DNA of 35,596 nucleotides from an uncultured Oscillibacter sp. Lineage in GTDB: Bacteria; Bacillota; Clostridia; Oscillospirales; Oscillospiraceae. The notes below the pieces were generated by a model. It worked only from the letters and a program-made list of their open reading frames with translations. It was not told the origin of the DNA and did not search any database. The stretch spans positions 1-35,596 of the forward strand of contig CAJTVF010000021.1 of NCBI GenBank assembly GCA_910579435.1. The letters run 5' to 3'. Shown here piece by piece: positions 22,264-29,882 of the stretch (the first letter of the stretch is position 1; each line of letters begins with the position of its first letter). The position numbers and the translations under genes are program-made.

Positions 22264-22429
22264 GTTGAAAAGGTGTCATAACTCCTTTTCAACCGGCGGG
22301 CCGCCGGCCCGCCGGCGCGCAAAGCGCGTATGCGCTTCTTATGAAGTCTACCGCAGCAGGCCGCATAGCGGCCTCCCAGCGCCGCTATGCGGCGCTGGGT
22401 TGAAAAGAATTCATTGGATTCTGTTCAGC
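22264..22429 (-). repeat. Six-hairpin intergenic repeat element, copy 2 (inverted)
   Basis: A 166-bp counterpart of the element at 5139-5301, in opposite orientation. In plus-strand order: GTTGAAAAGG/CCTTTTCAAC (22264-22293, = H6); CCGGCGGGCC/GGCCCGCCGG with 3-base loop (22293-22315, = H5); CGCGC/GCGCG (22316-22328, = H4); spacer with TATGAAGTC, the complement of GACTTCATA (22340-22348); AGGCCGC/GCGGCCT (22358-22374, = H3); CCCAGCGCCGC/GCGGCGCTGGG (22375-22399, = H2); and a degenerate GTTGAAAAGAAT/ATTCTGTTCAGC stem with two mismatches (22399-22429, = H1). Stem sequences differ from copy 1, while pairing, order, loop sizes and core motif are largely kept. It lies between the 49-aa gene and the ParB-like gene. 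Confidence 0.85.
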
Positions 22430-22472
22430 TGCGGCGGCTATAGAATGGGACAAATTGGAAGGAGGCGCTCCC

Positions 22473-23276
22473 ATGGGAGAGGAAAAGCGGGTGCTGCGGC
22501 TGGAGGTGGAATCCATCCGCCCCAACCCACGCCAGCCCCGGCGGCTGTTTGACGAGGGGGCCCTGCGGGAGCTGGCGGCGTCCATCCGCCGCCACGGCGT
22601 GGTGCAGCCCCTGGTGGTCCGGCGGAGGCCCGACGGCTGGGAGCTGGTGGCGGGGGAGCGGCGGCTCCGGGCGGCGCGGCTGGCGGGGCTGGCGGCGGTG
22701 CCCTGTGTGGAGGCGGAGGTGGACGAGCGGGAATCCGCCCTGCTGGCGTTGGTAGAAAATTTGCAGCGGCAGGACCTCCATTACTTCGAGGAGGCCGCGG
22801 CCATCGCGGACTACCTCCGAAGGACCAAGGCCACGCAGGAGGAGGCGGCGGCCCAGCTGGGCCGCTCGGCCTCGGCGGTGGCCAACAAGCTGCGGCTCCT
22901 CCGGCTGTCCCCGGCCTGCCAGGCGCTTTTGCTGGAAAAAGGGCTGACGGAGCGCCACGCCCGGGCCCTCCTCCGGCTGGAGGACCAGGAGGAACGGCTG
23001 GCCATGGCCCGGCGGGCGGCGGACCGGGGCTGGAACGTGGCCCAGACGGAGCAGCATGTGGAGCGGCGGCTCCAGGAGCTCCAGGCGGCGGCCCCGGCGG
23101 GCCGGCGGACGTACATTTTGAAGGACGTGCGGCTGTTCCTGAACAGCGTGGACCGGGGACTGCGCATCGTCCGGGACGCAGGGGTGGAGGCCAAGTGCCT
23201 CCGGGAGGACACAGAGGAGGAAATCGTCATGACCATCCGCATTCCCCGGCGGCCGGGGAACGGGGCCGCCGGGTGA
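22473..23276 (+). CDS. ParB/Noc-like DNA-binding protein
   Basis: A 267-aa protein of the ParB/RepB/Spo0J family, which binds parS-like sites and uses CTP to slide on DNA; the nucleoid-occlusion protein Noc is the closest functional guess. The N-terminal ParB domain has VESIRPNPRQPRRLFDE, GVVQPLVV and the C-motif GERRLRAAR. The HTH follows at TQEEAAAQLGRSASAVANKL. The C-terminal third is shorter than in Spo0J and ends in a basic tail. There is no parA, rsmG or gidA beside it, unlike the usual noc/parB locus. The ATG at 22473 has GGAAGGAGG eight bases upstream. The six-hairpin element lies directly upstream. Confidence 0.88.
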   Translation: MGEEKRVLRLEVESIRPNPRQPRRLFDEGALRELAASIRRHGVVQPLVVRRRPDGWELVAGERRLRAARLAGLAAVPCVEAEVDERESALLALVENLQRQDLHYFEEAAAIADYLRRTKATQEEAAAQLGRSASAVANKLRLLRLSPACQALLLEKGLTERHARALLRLEDQEERLAMARRAADRGWNVAQTEQHVERRLQELQAAAPAGRRTYILKDVRLFLNSVDRGLRIVRDAGVEAKCLREDTEEEIVMTIRIPRRPGNGAAG

Positions 23277-23381
23277 TCGTCATTCTTGTTACTATATTGT
23301 AATCACTTTTTCCAAGAATCTGTGTTAGAATACCCAAGAGAGAGAAACGGCCCGTGTGTGTGGCCGAAAAGGAGGGGCTTC

Positions 23382-25184
23382 ATGGGACAGCTGACAAATG
23401 AAGTCAAGGCCGGCGGCACGCAGGTGAAGAAGGTTTCCACCGCGCCGGTGTTCATCGCTTTGGCCCTCACCGCCGCCATTATGGCGGGGGCTTACGCCGG
23501 GCTCTGCGCCTGGGCCGGGTCCCGGACCGTGTTTTATCCGAAGGAAACCATCAGCGGCATCAACGTAGGCGGCCTCACCGTGGAGCAGGCGGGCCAGGTG
23601 CTGGCCGGAGCCCTGCCGGGGCGGACCCTTTCCGTCTCCACCGTGCAGACGGCGGAGGCGGAGGGCTGGATTCCGGAGGCCGGAGGCGCCTCCATCACCC
23701 TGGGAGAGCTGGGCTACACCGCCGGGCAGTGCCCCGCCATTGCCCAGCGCTGTTTTGACCAGCAGACCGCCGCCCCCTTCCTCAGCCGGGGGGCCCGGGT
23801 GCTGTCTATCCTCACCGGCAGCGAGGGGGACAGCCTGACCGCCCAGGACCGTGACGAGGAGATTTTCCGGGAGGGCGTCGCCGGATTGGCGGAGGCCCTG
23901 GCCCTGGAGCCGGTGGACGGCAGCTTCAGCGTCCAGGACGATGAGCTCCTGCTGACGAAAGAGGCCAACGGCCGCTCCGTGGGAGAGGAGGGGCTGGCCC
24001 TGGCATTGGAGAACGCCGCCGCCAGCGGGGAGACGGAGCTCCAGGTGGACGCCGCTACCCGTCCCGCCGCGCCCCTGTCCATCCAGGCGGTCTATGAGGC
24101 CGTCTCCGGCGAGATGGAAAACGCCCGTTATGACCAGGCCACCGGGGACATCCTTCCGGAAAAGCGGGGGGCCTCCTTTGACACGGTTTCCGCCCAGCGG
24201 GTTCTGACCGCCGCCGCCCCCGGAGAGACCGTCTCCGTTCCCGCCGACATTCAGGAGCCGGAAATCACGGCGGAGGAGCTGAAAGCCGTTCTCTTCCGGG
24301 ACCTGCTGGGGGAGTGCACCACCCACGTGGGGGGAACCGCCGCCCGGGTCAGCAACGTGAAGCTGTCCTCCGCTGCCTTCGACGGCACGGTGATGAACAG
24401 CGGGGACGTCTTCTCCTACAACGAGACCGTGGGCCAGCGGACGGAGGCCAAGGGCTACAAGGCCGCCCCCGCCTACGTCCAGGGGGAGACCGTGGACGAG
24501 ATCGGCGGCGGCGTGTGCCAGCCCTCCTCCACCCTGTATTACGCCTGTCTGCTTGCCAATATGGAGATTACCGAGCGCTACGCCCACCGCTACATTCCCG
24601 CCTACATCACCCGGGGCATGGACGCCACGGTCTCCTGGGGCGGGCCGGACTACAAGTTCACCAACAACACCAAGTACCCTGTCAAGATTGTGGCAAAGTA
24701 CGATAAGGGCTACCTCACCGTTCAGCTCTGGGGCACCAGGACCGACGACCTGACGGTGAAAATGACCTATGAGACCCTCTCCACCACCCCCTTTGAAGAG
24801 GTGGAGCAGCTGGACCCCTCCCTGGCCCCCGGCCAGCGGCAGGTGAAGGTGACCCCCTACACCGGCTACCGGGTAAGGACCTACCGGAACATCTTTGACG
24901 GCAGCGGAGCCCTGCTGTCCAGCGACGTGGAGGCCATCAGCGACTACAAGCACCGGGACCGCCTGATCCTGGTGGGACCGCCCAAGGAGGAAGCGCCGGA
25001 AACCAGCGGCGCCGTTCCCGGCATTCCCGCCACGCCGGCGGAGCAGGAGCCCGCCACGCCTCCCAGCACGCAGGAGCCCAGCACCCCGGCAACGGGGCCC
25101 GCCGAAATCCCGGCGGAGCCGGAAACCCCGGTGGAACCGGCGGAGCCGCCCTCCATCGTGGTAATCCCGCCCTCGGAGGAGTGA
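23382..25184 (+). CDS. VanW family cell-surface protein with proline-rich tail
   Basis: A 600-aa protein. One membrane segment lies at residues ~22-46. Residues ~55-300 contain two PG_binding_4/YoaR-like repeats (SGINVGGLTVEQAGQVL is the start of the first). The VanW domain is at ~335-470, with ETVDEIGGGVCQPSSTLYYA and the later AYITRGMDATVSWG and FTNNTKYPVKI signatures. The last ~65 residues are a Pro/Glu/Thr-rich tail (TPATGPAEIPAEPETP), likely wall-spanning or disordered. Members are membrane-anchored and outside the cell; VanW was named from a vancomycin-resistance cluster but its function is unproven. AAAAGGAGG precedes the ATG at 23382. An extended -10 (TGTTAGAAT, 23323-23331) lies about 50 bases upstream. 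Confidence 0.9.
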   Translation: MGQLTNEVKAGGTQVKKVSTAPVFIALALTAAIMAGAYAGLCAWAGSRTVFYPKETISGINVGGLTVEQAGQVLAGALPGRTLSVSTVQTAEAEGWIPEAGGASITLGELGYTAGQCPAIAQRCFDQQTAAPFLSRGARVLSILTGSEGDSLTAQDRDEEIFREGVAGLAEALALEPVDGSFSVQDDELLLTKEANGRSVGEEGLALALENAAASGETELQVDAATRPAAPLSIQAVYEAVSGEMENARYDQATGDILPEKRGASFDTVSAQRVLTAAAPGETVSVPADIQEPEITAEELKAVLFRDLLGECTTHVGGTAARVSNVKLSSAAFDGTVMNSGDVFSYNETVGQRTEAKGYKAAPAYVQGETVDEIGGGVCQPSSTLYYACLLANMEITERYAHRYIPAYITRGMDATVSWGGPDYKFTNNTKYPVKIVAKYDKGYLTVQLWGTRTDDLTVKMTYETLSTTPFEEVEQLDPSLAPGQRQVKVTPYTGYRVRTYRNIFDGSGALLSSDVEAISDYKHRDRLILVGPPKEEAPETSGAVPGIPATPAEQEPATPPSTQEPSTPATGPAEIPAEPETPVEPAEPPSIVVIPPSEE

Positions 25185-25231
25185 GGGAATTTCCGGCCCG
25201 CCCTTCGTGGGCGTTCGCAGGATAAATGGAA

Positions 25232-25269
25232 ATAAGCGGTACATGGAGTCGACTCCATGTACCGCTTAT
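25232..25269. terminator. Perfect 38-bp palindrome between convergent genes
   Basis: ATAAGCGGTACATGGAGTC (25232-25250) is followed without spacer by its exact complement (25251-25269), centred on GAGTCGACTC. It lies between the stop of the VanW gene and the end of the convergent HAD gene. Partial T-runs follow in both directions (GTTTTCTTC on the plus strand), so bidirectional termination is likely. The complete lack of a designed loop and the GTCGAC centre are unusual for a terminator, and protein binding is an alternative. Confidence 0.6.
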
Positions 25270-25340
25270 GTTTTCTTCTCCAAACGCAATCCTGGAAGAA
25301 CTACGGTTTTTCCCGCGGCTTCTCAGGCGGCGTGCCCGGC

Positions 25341-25988
25341 CTATCCCAGCTCCGTCAGCTCCTCGAAGCTCCGGATATAATACTCCGCCAAACGGCGCAT
25401 TTCCTCCTGGCCCGGCTCCGAGGGGTCGTACACCGCCGCCGTGCGGAAGCCCGCTTCCTTCGCCGTCCGCAGGGCGTAGAGGGCGTCCTCGAAGACCACA
25501 GTGTCCTTCTTGTTAGACCGGAGGCGGCGCAGGGCCCGCTCATAGATCTCCGGCCCCTCCCGCTTCTCCTGGCCCGCCTCCCGGGTGGTGATGATTCCCC
25601 GGAAGAAGCCGTCGATGCCCGCGGTTTTCAGAGCCGCCTCCGCCAGGGGGCGGTCCGTGGCGGTGGCCACGTACATCCAGACCCCCTCCATCTTCAGGAT
25701 GGAGAGGAAGGGGACCAGCCCCGGCTTGGGGCGGACGTCCCGGCGGTAGAACTGCTCGATCTGGCCCCAGACCTCCGCCGCCAGCTCCTCCGGCGTGCCG
25801 GGGAGGCCGCAGAGCTCCTTGCACAAGGCGGCGCCCTCCAGGACGGACAGGGAATTGACCCGGCTGTTCAGGTCCGGCGGCGGGACGGCGCCGTGGCTCC
25901 GGACCAGACTCTCCGCCCGGCTCCGCCACATGGGCATGGAATCCACCAGTGTTCCGTCCATATCAAAAATAGCGCTTTGCAGTCTCAT
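25341..25988 (-). CDS. HAD superfamily phosphatase (beta-phosphoglucomutase-like, subfamily IA)
   Basis: A 215-aa haloacid dehalogenase-fold hydrolase. Motif I is FDMDGTLVDS with the nucleophile Asp9 and the acid/base Asp11. Motif II is VATATDRP, motif III lies at the lysine in GQEKREGPEIYERAL, and motif IV is VVFEDALYALRTAKEAG. An alpha-helical cap sits between motifs I and II. It removes phosphate from, or isomerises, a small metabolite; the substrate is not predictable. The ATG at 25988 lies 14 bases after the stop of the lyase gene, with GAGGGGGA as a moderate ribosome site, so it is the second gene of a two-gene operon. The start 11 codons upstream would overlap the lyase gene. Confidence 0.88.
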   Translation of the reverse strand: MRLQSAIFDMDGTLVDSMPMWRSRAESLVRSHGAVPPPDLNSRVNSLSVLEGAALCKELCGLPGTPEELAAEVWGQIEQFYRRDVRPKPGLVPFLSILKMEGVWMYVATATDRPLAEAALKTAGIDGFFRGIITTREAGQEKREGPEIYERALRRLRSNKKDTVVFEDALYALRTAKEAGFRTAAVYDPSEPGQEEMRRLAEYYIRSFEELTELG

Positions 25989-26001
25989 TGTCCAGTCCCC
26001 C

Positions 26002-27288
26002 TCACTCCGGCAGGCGGGCAAGGCCCGCCTCCACCAGCTTTTGAAGGCTCAGCAAAATGCCCAGCTTCGCGTGCTGCCAGGTGAGCCCTCCCTGAAAGTA
26101 CACGGCGTAGGGGGGCCGGATGGGCCCGTCGGCGGAGAGCTCGATGGAGCTTCCCTGCACGAAGGCCCCGGCGGCCATGACCACCTCGCTGTCATAGCCC
26201 GGCATGGCCCAGGGCTCCGGGGTGACGTAGCTGTCCACCGGCGCGGCGGCCTGGATGCCCTTGCAGAAGGCCAGCATGGCCTCCCGGCTCCCCAGGGTGA
26301 CCGCCTGAATGATATCGTGGCGGTCCTCCGAGGCGTTGGGCACGCAGGGGAAGCCCAGGCCCTCGTACAGGTTCGCGGCAAAGACCGCCCCCTTCAGCGC
26401 CCCCGCCGTCACCGTGGGGGCCAGGAAAAGGCCCTGGTAAAAGGCGGGCATGAGCCCCAGGTTGGCCCCCACCTCCTGCCCCAGGCCGGGGGCGGAGAGG
26501 CGGTAGGCGCAGCGCTCCACGCACTCCTTTGTTCCGCAGATATACCCGCCGATGGGGGCCAGGCCCCCGCCGGGGTTTTTGATGAGGCTCCCCACCACCA
26601 TGTCGGCCCCCAGGTCCGAGGGCTCCCGGGTCTCCACAAACTCGCCGTAGCAGTTGTCCACCATGACCTTCACGTCCGGCTTCACGGACTTGCAGAAGGA
26701 GATAAGCGCCCCGATCTGCTCCACGGAAAAGCTGGGCCGGGTGGCGTAGCCCTTGGAGCGCTGGATGGTAATGAGCTTGGTCCGGCTGTTGATCTTGGAG
26801 CGGATGGCCTCGTAGTCGAAGCCGCCGTCCGCCAGCAGGTCCGCCTGGGCGTAGGTGACGCCGTACTCCTTCAAGGAGCACTTGCCGGGCCGGATGCCGA
26901 TGACCTCCTCCAGGGTGTCGTAGGGGGCCCCCACGGGAGAGAGCAGCTCGTCCCCCGGCAGGAGGTTGGCGGACAGGGCCACGGTGAGGGCATGGGTGCC
27001 GCAGGTAATCTGGGGCCGGACCAGGGCGGCCTCCGTGCGGAAGACGGCGGCGTAGACCCGTTCCAGGTTGTCCCGGCCCTCGTCGTCGTAGCCGTAGCCG
27101 GTGGTGGCGGCAAAGTGGGTGGCGTTGACCCGGTTCTCCTGCATGGCGCGGAGGACCTTGGCCTGATTGTACTCGGCGGTGCGGTCGATGGCGGCAAAGC
27201 GGTCCCGGAGGCGCTCCAGCGCCGCCTCTCCATAGCGGTAAACAGCCGGGCTGACGCCCAGGGCCTGATACATGGCTTGCAGTTCCAT
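26002..27288 (-). CDS. Methionine gamma-lyase family protein (aluminium-resistance/YnbB type)
   Basis: A 428-aa PLP-dependent enzyme of the family often labelled aluminium resistance protein, related to cystathionine/methionine gamma-lyases. The N-terminal VNATHFAATTGYGYDDEGRD is diagnostic, CGTHALTVAL is the substrate-side helix, DNCYGEFVETREP provides the PLP-contacting aspartate, and the Schiff-base lysine is expected in GSLIKNPGGG. It probably cleaves a sulphur- or selenium-amino acid, but biochemical data for this subgroup are thin. The ATG at 27288 has AAGGAG seven bases upstream (27296-27301). An IS5-like element ends only 15 bases further upstream, so the native promoter has been displaced. 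Confidence 0.9.
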   Translation of the reverse strand: MELQAMYQALGVSPAVYRYGEAALERLRDRFAAIDRTAEYNQAKVLRAMQENRVNATHFAATTGYGYDDEGRDNLERVYAAVFRTEAALVRPQITCGTHALTVALSANLLPGDELLSPVGAPYDTLEEVIGIRPGKCSLKEYGVTYAQADLLADGGFDYEAIRSKINSRTKLITIQRSKGYATRPSFSVEQIGALISFCKSVKPDVKVMVDNCYGEFVETREPSDLGADMVVGSLIKNPGGGLAPIGGYICGTKECVERCAYRLSAPGLGQEVGANLGLMPAFYQGLFLAPTVTAGALKGAVFAANLYEGLGFPCVPNASEDRHDIIQAVTLGSREAMLAFCKGIQAAAPVDSYVTPEPWAMPGYDSEVVMAAGAFVQGSSIELSADGPIRPPYAVYFQGGLTWQHAKLGILLSLQKLVEAGLARLPE

Positions 27289-27316
27289 AAAAGGGCTCCT
27301 TCTCGATGGTTTTTAA

Positions 27317-28499
27317 GGAAGCACTGATTAAAGCAGGTAAAAGCCAGGCAAACAAACGAAGGTAATAAAAACGTCCAATAAAGGGCCATATTTGGGGATG
27401 AATTCCTCGCTTTTCCAGTCCCAGCCCGGTCGAAGGGCGCAAAAACCTTAGGCGGGGCATAGGGAACCGCCCGCCCTGGCAAGCATGTACAGATTTGCGC
27501 TGGCGAAGAGAACGTGTAATCGGTTAAGATTTTTTCTCAGACCCCGGTAAACGGTTTTTCGAAAACCGAAAATGTTCTTCACAATCCTGTAGGGATGCTC
27601 CACCTTGCAGCGTACGGCAGATTTTCGGTTTTCAATATGCCGCTCCCAGTCAATGGCATTGTCTGAAACCCTGGGGAACCGGCCCGGCCTGCGGTTGATG
27701 CGGTATTCAATGGCAGAAAGCTGCGGATTGCTTTTGATTTCTTCCCGTTTCTCTATCCCAAGGTAGGCGCTGTCCCCGTAAACCGCCTTATCATCTTCCC
27801 GCAGAAGCCTTGCCGCTATAGTGACATCGTGGACATTGGCGGCAGTGGCCTCCACTGTGTGGACAAAGCCGCTCCCGGCATCCACGCCGGTGTGGCACTT
27901 CATACCAAAATGCCATTGGTTTCCCTTCTTCACCGAGTGCATCTCTGGATCCCGTTTTTTCTCCGCGTTTTTTGTAGAGCTGGGTGCGCTGATCAGTGTG
28001 GCGTCTACGATGCTGCCGCCCCGCATCATCCGTCCAGCCCGTTCCAGGCAGCGGTTGATTGCGTCAAAAAACAGCTTGCCGATGCCCTTCTCCTCCAACA
28101 GATGCCGAAAGTGCAGCAGGGTCGTGGCGTCCGGAACATCCTGCTCGAAAAAGTTGATCCCCATAAATTTGCGCATGGCATAGCTGTCATAAATTGCGTC
28201 CTCTACTCCTTCATCGGATAAGCTGAACCAGCATTGCAGCAGATACATCCGCAGCATGGTTTCTATCTCAATCGGCGGACGGCCGCGTTTCCCGGTTGGA
28301 TAGTGGGGGACGACCAGCGATACCCATTCCTCCCATGGGATGATCTCGTCCATGATTTCCAGAAATTCTTCCCGTTTTGTTTTCTTTTTCCGGCATCTGT
28401 ATTCCATATCGCTAAAACTTTCCTGTTTCATACCCCACGCCCCCTTTCCCTTATTTTATCACATCTTTTATCATTTGGGGGAATTAAATCAGCGTTTCC
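27317..28499 (-). mobile_element. IS5-family insertion sequence, ~1.18 kb
   Basis: Ends are imperfect inverted repeats: GGAAGCACTGATT at 27317-27329 and the complement of GGAAACGCTGATT at 28487-28499 (11 of 13 match). Flanks are TTAA on the left (27313-27316) and TTAG on the right (28500-28503), matching the YTAR target preference of IS5 but not an exact duplication, so an old insertion or point change is likely. It carries one transposase gene on the minus strand and about 130 bases of non-coding sequence after its stop. It lies just upstream of the lyase gene start and in the same direction. Confidence 0.82.
27448..28431 (-). CDS. IS5-family DDE transposase
   Basis: A 327-aa transposase that looks intact. 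The N-terminal DUF772-like domain contains GRPPIEIETMLRMYLLQCW and the conserved YDSYAMRKFMGI. The catalytic core has GGSIVDATLI (first Asp), AVYGDSAYLG (second Asp) and RCKVEHPYRIVKNIFG with the glutamate. Full length for IS5-type enzymes and uninterrupted, so the element may be active. The ATG at 28431 has only a G-rich upstream stretch as ribosome site, consistent with low expression. Confidence 0.93.
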   Translation of the reverse strand: MKQESFSDMEYRCRKKKTKREEFLEIMDEIIPWEEWVSLVVPHYPTGKRGRPPIEIETMLRMYLLQCWFSLSDEGVEDAIYDSYAMRKFMGINFFEQDVPDATTLLHFRHLLEEKGIGKLFFDAINRCLERAGRMMRGGSIVDATLISAPSSTKNAEKKRDPEMHSVKKGNQWHFGMKCHTGVDAGSGFVHTVEATAANVHDVTIAARLLREDDKAVYGDSAYLGIEKREEIKSNPQLSAIEYRINRRPGRFPRVSDNAIDWERHIENRKSAVRCKVEHPYRIVKNIFGFRKTVYRGLRKNLNRLHVLFASANLYMLARAGGSLCPA

Positions 28500-28879
28500 T
28501 TAGAAGAAAAGCAACCTATCTGTAATAGATGTTAAAATCAAAGTTTCACATTTCAGCCACATCTATCTACTCATTTACCTTCGCATCCTCAGTTGTATTA
28601 TCTTTGTTATTAAGCAGACTCTCATACACTATATATCCAAAACAGATTCTAGACATAGGGTGGATTTATACATAGAATTTTACAATTGCCAACATTCACA
28701 CTGTGCGTTAATGAGCCTAACGCTATGTTAGGTAGAGGAGAACGTCATAGATTGCAAAGCCTAAGGCTGATATAGGTGATGCCAGCAGGGATTCGAATCC
28801 CGCTATTTACACCGTTTTGCATTCTGATTTGACTTGTTTGCCCTTGACCAGTGTTACATGGCATCCGAAGTTGAAAAAG

Positions 28880-28910
28880 CCTGTAGCCCTTGAAATACAA
28901 GGGCTACAGG
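28880..28910 (-). terminator. Intrinsic terminator reading on the minus strand
   Basis: CCTGTAGCCCTTG (28880-28892) and CAAGGGCTACAGG (28898-28910) form a perfect 13-bp stem with a 5-base loop. On the minus strand it is followed by CTTTTTCAAC, so it would end transcripts coming from the truncated transketolase side. Confidence 0.75.
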
Positions 28911-28920
28911 TAAAAAACAC

Positions 28921-28969
28921 CCCTATCCAATCCGAACAACTGACAACAATTTGTTCAGATTGGGTAGGG
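28921..28969. repeat. Long inverted repeat next to the terminator
   Basis: CCCTATCCAATCCGAACAA (28921-28939) pairs with TTGTTCAGATTGGGTAGGG (28951-28969) with one mismatch and a T-G wobble around an 11-base loop. It could be a second terminator, an element end or a small RNA stem. Confidence 0.6.
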
Positions 28970-29226
28970 TCGTTCAATTTCTAAAACGTAGACATTGCAA
29001 GGTGCTGAGCAAAAGAAGGGTCCCGTTTTTTGATAAGACAGTTCGAAAAATGAGATTACACCAATCTACAATAATCCAGTGAAAAATGGAAAATATTGTT
29101 GAATAAGCCGGAAAATGTGTTATAGTAGGTTCATATCCAAAAGCAAGTTTGTACAATCTAAACAATCAATAAGGACGTTACCGATAAAGGACAAGACTGA
29201 AAACAACATTTTATTGTGCAGTTACC

Positions 29227-29853
29227 CTAAATTCTTTCCTTTGTGACAAAATCGAACATCCAGAAAAAAACACGATTTGACAATCGTGTTTTTTTCATGC
29301 CCAAAAGGAGGCAACGGCCATATCCGTTGTTGTCGATGAAGTAGATGATATTGTCCAGCTTGTGGGCATAGGCAAAGTGGAAGCCCTCCCAGACCTGGCC
29401 CTCGTCGGCCTCGCCGTCGCCGATGACGCAGTAAACCGTGCTGTCTCGACCATCGATTTTATTGCCCAGGGCCGCGCCGGTGGCGGTGGAGACGCCCTGG
29501 CCCAGGGAGCCGGTGGTGAGATCCACGCCGGGGGTGAGCTTGCGGTCCGTGTGGCTGGGGAACTTGGTCCCCGGCTGATTCAAGGTGTACGCGTCTTCCA
29601 TGGGATAGAAGCCCATCAGGCCGAAGGTGGCGTAGGCCACAGGTCCCGCGTGGCCCTTGCTCAAAACCAGCCAGTCCCGGTCCTCCCAGCGGGGGTTCTT
29701 CGGGTCGAACTTCATGACTTCGCCGTACAGCACCGCCATCAGGTCTGCCAAGTCCAAGGACCCGCCTACGTGGCCGAAGCCCCGGCTGTGGATCACCTTC
29801 AGCGTCTCCAGCCGGATTTCAGCCGCAAGAACCTTGATATCTTTTTCATTCAT
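29227..29853 (-). pseudogene. Transketolase N-terminal subunit, 3' truncated
   Basis: The first ~179 residues are a normal split-transketolase N-subunit, with HSRGFGHVGGSLDLADLMA, LSKGHAGPVAYA, TGSLGQGVSTATG and the thiamine diphosphate motif GDGEADEGQVWEGF...DNNG. After YFIDNNGYG the sequence switches to an unrelated AT-rich tail (RCLLLGMKKTRLSNRVFF) that reads through a terminator hairpin at 29264-29295. A full subunit is ~270-285 aa and a C-subunit gene should follow; both the last ~90 residues and that gene are missing. The break is near 29320. The ATG at 29853 has GGAAAGGAAG upstream, and the gene follows the TauE-like gene by 30 bases. The fragment is unlikely to be active. Confidence 0.85.
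29264..29295. terminator. Perfect bidirectional terminator in the acquired block
   Basis: AAAAAAACACGATT (29264-29277) and AATCGTGTTTTTTT (29282-29295) are exact complements with a 4-base loop, giving a stem flanked by A- and T-runs. It lies inside the aberrant 3' tail of the truncated transketolase frame, showing that the tail is foreign sequence. Confidence 0.85.
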
Positions 29854-29882
29854 CAGGTTTTCTTCCTTTCCAAATCTGTGGT

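Larger units (their letters stand above)
28503..29226. other. AT-rich intergenic block, no protein gene found, several hairpins
   Basis: About 720 bases of clearly lower GC than the flanking lyase and isomerase genes. I see no ORF with a ribosome site. It contains CCTAAC/GTTAGG (about 28718-28734) and two long hairpins at 28880-28910 and 28921-28969. A GGGATTCGAATCCC palindrome near 28788-28801 looks like a tRNA T-arm, but no cloverleaf surrounds it. The block looks like the relic of a mobile element whose right boundary cuts the transketolase gene at about 29320. Confidence 0.5.

Noticed and set aside
22279..22455. Small ORFs within the second hairpin element
   Set aside because: They run through perfect inverted repeats and lack ribosome sites, so they are by-products of the palindromes.
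22473..23276. ParB-like gene as part of a plasmid or chromosome parABS locus
   Set aside because: No parA and no obvious parS site was seen next to it, so a partition locus is not supported here.
23325..25244. A 639-codon minus-strand frame opposite the VanW gene
   Set aside because: Shadow of the VanW reading frame, glycine/leucine-rich with no domain.
28780..28815. tRNA-like GGGATTCGAATCCC arm
   Set aside because: No acceptor stem, D-arm, anticodon arm or CCA fits around it on either strand; base 53 of a T-arm would not pair. It may be a simple palindrome or an att-like remnant.
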